Shown piece by piece: positions 6,533 through 10,387 of a DNA stretch of 10,387 nucleotides; position 1 is the first letter of the stretch, and each line of letters begins with the position of its first letter. Origin of the DNA: Leptospiraceae bacterium (GTDB lineage Bacteria; Spirochaetota; Leptospiria; Turneriellales; Turneriellaceae). The translations under genes and the position numbers were made by a program. The notes under the pieces were generated by a model. That model saw only the letters and a program-made list of their open reading frames with translations. It searched no databases and was not told the DNA's origin. The DNA is taken from contig JANWWX010000023.1 of assembly GCA_025057195.1 (NCBI GenBank), positions 1 through 10,387 of the forward strand, in the 5' to 3' direction.

Positions 6533-7048
6533 GTGAGGCAGGCTCGCTGGCTGTTGCTGGGTGTTATTCCACTGGGAGCAGTCCCACTACGCAACTTGCC
6601 GCAATTTACCGATTACCGTCGCTACGCTGTTACAATTCAGCGAAACTCCGGTGAGCCAGGGTCAATGCCCGCCATCGGGCTGCGCTGGCGCCACAACACC
6701 GTGCGCACGCTTGCGGCGGGAATTGTGGCCAGCGAGGGAAAGCTACGCGGCTATGGCCATGCCATCATTGTTGACCATGGCCACGGTTGGCATACTTTTT
6801 ACTCTCACCTAAGCAAGGTTCGGGTCAAAAAGGGTCAGGCCGTAGCTGCGGGGGACATCCTCGGCCGCTCCGCAAAAAAATCGTTTTTGCTTTTTTCATA
6901 CCTTGGCAAACCTGTCGATCCCCACAAAATCCTAAAACAACCGCACGGCCAGCCATACCACCAGGCTTTGCGGGAAAAGACTTGGCACGCTGCGCACCGC
7001 TTTAGTTCAGAACGCGCGAGGCAGGGAAATGGCCTGGGAATTGGTTAA
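6533..7048 (+). CDS. Degenerate LytM/M23-like envelope protein, predicted non-catalytic
   Basis: The 171-residue product has a basic, hydrophobic N-terminus (RQARWLLLGVIPLGAVPL) that could be a signal peptide or anchor, then an M23/LytM fold at about residues 45-134. The core is clear: RGYGHAIIVDHGHGWHTFYSHL (in two parts, residues 72-82 and 83-93), VKKGQAVAAGDILG (98-111) and GKPVDP (125-130). The zinc ligands of active LytM are missing: there is no HxGxD motif, and the HLHFE strand reads SFLLFSY (117-123). Only H92 of the YxHL motif remains. This resembles EnvC/NlpD-type proteins, which activate amidases rather than cut peptidoglycan. The GTG at 6533 is the first start after an in-frame TAA at 6524 and has no Shine-Dalgarno, so the start is uncertain. 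It overlaps the amidohydrolase gene by 20 nt. Confidence 0.75.
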   Translation: MRQARWLLLGVIPLGAVPLRNLPQFTDYRRYAVTIQRNSGEPGSMPAIGLRWRHNTVRTLAAGIVASEGKLRGYGHAIIVDHGHGWHTFYSHLSKVRVKKGQAVAAGDILGRSAKKSFLLFSYLGKPVDPHKILKQPHGQPYHQALREKTWHAAHRFSSERARQGNGLGIG

Positions 7049-8261
7049 CGGAACCATCGTCACTCCACGCGAAGTGATTGAGCACGGCAGTGTGCAGATC
7101 GAAAAGAATCGGATCACGCAAGTGGCAAAGAGTATCCGGAAACAAGCCGATGTGGTGCAGATCGACGTCAACGGCATGCTGGTCTTTCCGGGACTCATCA
7201 ACTGCCACGACCACCTACTGGGTACCTATGTTCCCCGTGTCGGCGATCGCAGGCCATACCTCAATTGGTTGGAGTGGGATAACGATCTCAAAAGTTCACC
7301 GGTTTATGCCGAAAGGCAGCAAATTGATTCTTCTGACCTCTACCAACTCGGAGGATACCGGCACCTGCTGTGTGGCATCACGCGCGTGCAGGATCACATC
7401 CCACACTTTGTGCGCGAGGCATTTGCCCGCGACATGCCCATCCGGATCATCGCAGACTATGCTCTGGCACATTCGGTGACTTCGTTTGCGCTCAAATGGG
7501 GCGATGGCATAGAAATCGAACACGCCAAGGCGAAAGAAAAAAATATCCCTTTCATCACCCATTGCTCAGAGGGTTTTGATGAAGAAACATTGAAAAGTGT
7601 CGAAACACTAGCCGCCAAAAACGCACTTAGCCGGCAGACGGTGCTGATCCATGGCATTGCGTTCAGCGACCGCGACATGGAGCTCCTTGCTCAACACCAG
7701 TGCCACGTGGTCTGGTGCCCAGTATCTAACCTTTATATGTTTGAGCGCACCGCACGGGTCAAGGAGCTGCTCGATTTGGGTATCAATGTGGCTTTGGGCA
7801 CCGACTCACCGATGTCGGGCAGTTTTAGCATTTTCGAGGAGATGCGGACCGCCAAGGAATTTTATCGCTTTGCCTATGGCCGCCCGCTCGATGATCGTGT
7901 GCTGGTCAATATGCTCACTGTCAATGCGGCGAAGGCGATGTGCCTGCCCGATGCCGGCGAAATTGCTGAAGGCAAAGCCGCAGATCTATTGCTCATCGAC
8001 GGTGATACCACAAATCCCTGGGCAGCCCTCACCAACGCAGATTACGCCGACATCATGCTTGTCATCGTGGATGGGCAACCTCGCTATGGCGATTTTGCCT
8101 TTGCCCCAGTCTTTGAGGCGTTTAAGATCCCGTATCAGACCATTTTGGTCAAAGGCGTCAGAAAGATTGTCGCAGGCGATGTTTTAGGGTTGCAAAATCG
8201 TGTACGCCGTGCAGTCAAATTCCAAAAAGAACTGGACTTTTTGCCCGTAGAGGCTGCCTGA
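7029..8261 (+). CDS. Metal-dependent amidohydrolase, cytosine deaminase/chlorohydrolase-like
   Basis: This 410-residue cytoplasmic enzyme belongs to the amidohydrolase superfamily, in the group with cytosine/guanine deaminases and triazine hydrolases. The N-terminal beta-sandwich part (residues 1-54) leads to the barrel with the expected ligands: H60 and H62 (NCHDHL), H178 with E181 (THCSEG), H208 (LIHGIAF) and D259 (GTDSP). This set indicates one bound Zn or Fe. The C-terminus returns to the sandwich with GEIAEGKAADLLLID, typical of the family. Length is near the usual 400-450. The ATG at 7029 follows GGGA at a short distance and lies inside the preceding gene. Substrate is probably a deaminated ring amine or a C-N/C-halogen bond in a ring, but the sequence does not identify it. 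Its stop TGA shares a base with the next start (TGATG), implying coupled translation. Confidence 0.88.
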   Translation: MAWELVNGTIVTPREVIEHGSVQIEKNRITQVAKSIRKQADVVQIDVNGMLVFPGLINCHDHLLGTYVPRVGDRRPYLNWLEWDNDLKSSPVYAERQQIDSSDLYQLGGYRHLLCGITRVQDHIPHFVREAFARDMPIRIIADYALAHSVTSFALKWGDGIEIEHAKAKEKNIPFITHCSEGFDEETLKSVETLAAKNALSRQTVLIHGIAFSDRDMELLAQHQCHVVWCPVSNLYMFERTARVKELLDLGINVALGTDSPMSGSFSIFEEMRTAKEFYRFAYGRPLDDRVLVNMLTVNAAKAMCLPDAGEIAEGKAADLLLIDGDTTNPWAALTNADYADIMLVIVDGQPRYGDFAFAPVFEAFKIPYQTILVKGVRKIVAGDVLGLQNRVRRAVKFQKELDFLPVEAA

Positions 8262-9424
8262 TGCCGATCACCCGACAGTACGCCGCTGGTTCCATCATCT
8301 ATTTTGCTGGAGATATCGGCGAGGATATTTATGTCCTGCAGCAGGGGCGTATCTCGCTCATTTCTACCTCTCTCGATCAAAAAGAGGATATCAAGGAGGA
8401 TGTGCGTAGGGGCGAGTTTTTTGGCGTAAAGTCGGCCTTGGGCCGCTACCCGCGAGAGGAGACCGCTCAGGTTCTCGCTGATTCCCGTGTCTTAGTTTTT
8501 AAGTTGGCAGAATTTGAACAGTTCGCGCTCAAAAATACACGCATTATCTTGCAGATGCTCAAAGTATTCTCTTCGCAATTGCGACGGGTGCACAAGGCAG
8601 TGCGTGAGCTTTTGGGAGAGCATGGCGTCAACGATTCGTCTTTAGAATTAGTGCGTGTTGGCGAGTACTATTTCAAGGCAGGCAAGACAGACTATGCACT
8701 CTATGCCTTCAATGCCTATCTTAAAAACTATCCCGGCGGTCCTTTGGCTGAGCGTGCCCGGCGCCTGGCACAGCTAGTTAAAGAGGGAGCCGAATATCCG
8801 TTGGACCTGCCGGACATCGTGGAGGAAATGCAACAGAAAGAACTTGCGCTCAGAACCGGAAAGATCGCGCAGCAGATACCACAAGATTACGAAACCGACC
8901 AGGCAATGCCGGATTTTAGCACCGCCGGCATGGCACCTACCGCGATGGTGCAAGAAGTACCAGATTTGCCGGATTTGCCACCCCCCGCTGACTTAGACTT
9001 GCCGCTTCCTGATTTCGGCAGCGCCCCTGCGGCCCGCACTGCCGAGCAAGAGTATAACAGGGGGCTGAGCGCACTTGCTACCCAGAATTTCCAGGAAGCA
9101 CAGCACTGTTTTGAACAAGCCCTTTCGCTTGCCGGTGGCAGCGATGCAGCACTGCATGAAAAAATTCTTTTTGAGCTCGGTCGCACCTACCTGAAACTGA
9201 ACAACGTACGCGCTGCTGTTGAAAAATTTTCTGAGCAATTGCGCAGCCACGGTCGGGGAACATTGGCGCGCAAGGCGATGCTGCAGTTAGCAGAAATCTA
9301 TGAACGCGCGCGCGATTTCAACCGTGCCGTGACCCTTTATGAAAAAGCCGCGCAGATACCTCCCAACGACCGTGAAGCCCAATTGGCACAGAAAAAAGCG
9401 GTGCAGCTGAGGGGCATGAAATGA
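8261..9424 (+). CDS. Cyclic-nucleotide-binding-like domain fused to TPR-like repeats
   Basis: The 387-residue product starts with a cNMP-binding fold (about residues 5-95: AAGSIIYFAGD, YVLQQGRISL) followed by a long helix. The phosphate-binding cassette is altered: the consensus FGE reads FGV (residues 54-56), so the glutamate that holds the ribose 2'-OH is V56, while R65 (PREET) is kept at the normal spacing of nine. Residues 128-162 resemble a TPR unit. A Pro/Asp-rich linker (about 225-250, with PDLPDLPPP) follows, then three TPR-like helical pairs at about 261-295, 300-333 and 338-371. No signal peptide, membrane span or DNA-binding domain is seen. TPR units suggest a protein-interaction role, possibly as a scaffold whose sensor domain no longer binds cAMP conventionally. 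The ATG overlaps the amidohydrolase stop by one base, and the stop overlaps the next start by 4 nt. Confidence 0.85.
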   Translation: MPITRQYAAGSIIYFAGDIGEDIYVLQQGRISLISTSLDQKEDIKEDVRRGEFFGVKSALGRYPREETAQVLADSRVLVFKLAEFEQFALKNTRIILQMLKVFSSQLRRVHKAVRELLGEHGVNDSSLELVRVGEYYFKAGKTDYALYAFNAYLKNYPGGPLAERARRLAQLVKEGAEYPLDLPDIVEEMQQKELALRTGKIAQQIPQDYETDQAMPDFSTAGMAPTAMVQEVPDLPDLPPPADLDLPLPDFGSAPAARTAEQEYNRGLSALATQNFQEAQHCFEQALSLAGGSDAALHEKILFELGRTYLKLNNVRAAVEKFSEQLRSHGRGTLARKAMLQLAEIYERARDFNRAVTLYEKAAQIPPNDREAQLAQKKAVQLRGMK

Positions 9425-10062
9425 CTACCAACATGTTATTCAACAAGTACGGGAAGCAATTTAACGCGGGCGAAATTATTTTTTGTGAATTTGAGCCCGG
9501 CAACAGTTTTTATTTGATCCAGACCGGGCGAGTGAAAATATCCAAAGTTGTAAAAGATAAAGAAAAGACAATGGACATCCTGGGTGCCGGTGATATTTTT
9601 GGCGAGATGGCGATTTTGGAAGAACAACCCCGCTCCGCCACTGCCACCGCAATTGAACCTGTGACCGTGCTCCATTTTGATCGTGAAAATTTCGTTACCA
9701 TGATGATGAGCCAGCCACAGCTGGCGCTCAAGCTTTTGGTCGTGTTTTCCAAGAGGATTTATGACGCCAAAAGGCGGCTCATGATCCTACTTTTGGACGA
9801 CATCCCCTCCAAAGTCGCTGATGTCTTCCTCATGTTGGCAGAAAAAGAGCCTACTTATGCACACATGCGAGAGATTTCACTGCCAATCACTGTCGATGAT
9901 GTCGCCAACTGGGCTGGAATCACCCATGAACAGGCAGCAGAACAACTCAACCATTGGGTCAAGGTAGGTAAAATTGAAATCTACAGCGACCGGATTTTCA
10001 TCCGCAATTTAACGGAATTCAAGCGTATCGTGGCACAAAAGCGTAAAACCGAAAAAAGATAA
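9421..10062 (+). CDS. Crp/Fnr-type protein with intact nucleotide pocket and atypical winged helix
   Basis: At 213 residues this has Crp/Fnr proportions: cNMP-binding barrel (about 10-115), dimer helix (about 117-140) and winged helix-turn-helix (about 153-200). The phosphate-binding cassette is canonical, FGEMAILEEQPRSATA, with E62 and R71 in place, so cAMP or cGMP binding is plausible. No cysteine set for an Fnr iron-sulfur cluster is present. The recognition helix reads ITHEQAAEQL (167-176) where CRP has a basic RETVGRIL-like helix: both arginines that contact DNA in E. coli CRP are replaced by His and Glu. It may read a different site or act through protein contacts. The ATG overlaps the TPR-like gene's stop (ATGA), so the two are translated together and may act as a pair. 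Confidence 0.88.
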   Translation: MTTNMLFNKYGKQFNAGEIIFCEFEPGNSFYLIQTGRVKISKVVKDKEKTMDILGAGDIFGEMAILEEQPRSATATAIEPVTVLHFDRENFVTMMMSQPQLALKLLVVFSKRIYDAKRRLMILLLDDIPSKVADVFLMLAEKEPTYAHMREISLPITVDDVANWAGITHEQAAEQLNHWVKVGKIEIYSDRIFIRNLTEFKRIVAQKRKTEKR

Positions 10063-10093
10063 ATAAAACCATGCTCTTTGCCGAAACTAAATT

Positions 10094-10097
10094 GAGG
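10094..10097 (+). promoter_or_regulatory. Shine-Dalgarno site of the last gene
   Basis: GAGG lies 6 nt before the ATG at 10104. It is one of the few clear ribosome-binding sites in the window, since most other genes start by overlap with their upstream neighbour. It fixes the start of the secreted protein. Confidence 0.6.
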
Positions 10098-10103
10098 TAA
10101 AAT

Positions 10104-10387
10104 ATGCTGCGTAAAAGTATAATAGCCTGCCTGCTCGCTGCCACCTTGGCTGGAGCCCAAGATAGCAAAGAAGAAAAAAAAGAAACTGTGGATCAAGCAG
10201 GTACTGCCAAACAGCATCCTGTCGGTTGGATTCGCGATGAGCGGATTGCCGTGGAGAACCTTTCCTTTTGGAAACGCAATGCCTCAGACGGCAAAGGGGA
10301 CTACCTCGAACTCAGTTTTGACATCATCAACAAAACCGAAGATCCAATCCCGCTAAAAATGTTTTTGATTGCGTTTAACGAGCAGGA
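10104..10387 (+). CDS. Exported protein of unknown function, 3' end outside the window
   Basis: The reading frame is open for 94 codons to the right edge. The N-terminus MLRKSIIACLLAATLAGAQ has a basic start, a hydrophobic core and a likely signal peptidase I site after AGA (residue 18), so the protein is probably periplasmic or outer-membrane associated. A charged linker rich in Lys and Glu (residues 20-30) precedes a globular part with GWIRDERIAVENL and a beta-strand-like stretch DYLELSFDIINKT. A lipobox is not evident; the Cys at position 9 sits inside the hydrophobic core. I do not recognise the family. It starts 41 nt after the Crp-like gene with no terminator between, so it may belong to the same transcript, though it has its own Shine-Dalgarno. 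Confidence 0.8.
   Translation, partial: MLRKSIIACLLAATLAGAQDSKEEKKETVDQAGTAKQHPVGWIRDERIAVENLSFWKRNASDGKGDYLELSFDIINKTEDPIPLKMFLIAFNEQ

Noticed and set aside
9180..9420. TPR-like region as a sel1 or other repeat array
   Set aside because: The helical pairs have TPR spacing of about 34-38 residues and the Ala/Tyr/Leu pattern of TPRs; no sel1 signature is present.

Overview
The window is dense bacterial DNA of roughly balanced GC. It has no rRNA, tRNA, CRISPR array or insertion sequence that I can recognise. The relaxed lipobox of the first gene, the tightly packed genes and the adjacent pair of cyclic-nucleotide-binding proteins (one fused to TPR-like repeats) would suit a spirochaete, perhaps of the Leptospirales. 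That placement is inference; no marker gene here proves it.

Layout. On the minus strand, positions 1-723 hold the 5' part of an open gene for a probable lipoprotein of unknown function. A 93-bp divergent spacer separates it from a plus-strand cluster: a LeuT-like sodium-coupled amino-acid transporter (817-2358), a 37-residue one-helix membrane protein overlapping its stop codon (2355-2468) that looks like a MetS-type small subunit, and an exported two-zinc phosphodiesterase/phosphatase of the alkaline phosphatase superfamily (2501-3778). A 330-bp gap follows with a probable terminator, minor inverted repeats and, close to the next gene, a perfect 9-bp-arm palindrome overlapping a candidate -10 box.

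From 4109 to 10062 five genes run in one direction with almost no spacing: a tandem acyl-CoA dehydrogenase fusion (792 aa), a degenerate LytM/M23 protein lacking its zinc ligands, a metal-dependent amidohydrolase, a cyclic-nucleotide-binding/TPR-like protein with a mutated nucleotide pocket, and a Crp/Fnr-type protein with an intact pocket but an atypical recognition helix. Overlaps of 20, 1 and 4 nt join the last four, so the set is likely one transcript controlled from the palindrome region. A secreted protein of unknown function starts at 10104 and runs off the right edge.

How they work together: the transporter and its small subunit should form one import unit. In the long cluster, fatty-acid or branched-chain acyl-CoA oxidation, an envelope protein, an amidohydrolase and two putative nucleotide-signal proteins share transcription without forming an obvious pathway. 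The most interesting points are the two-active-site dehydrogenase fusion behind a strong operator-like palindrome, the paired divergent nucleotide sensors, the catalytically dead LytM domain with an uncertain start at an A7 tract, and the previously easy-to-miss small subunit gene.
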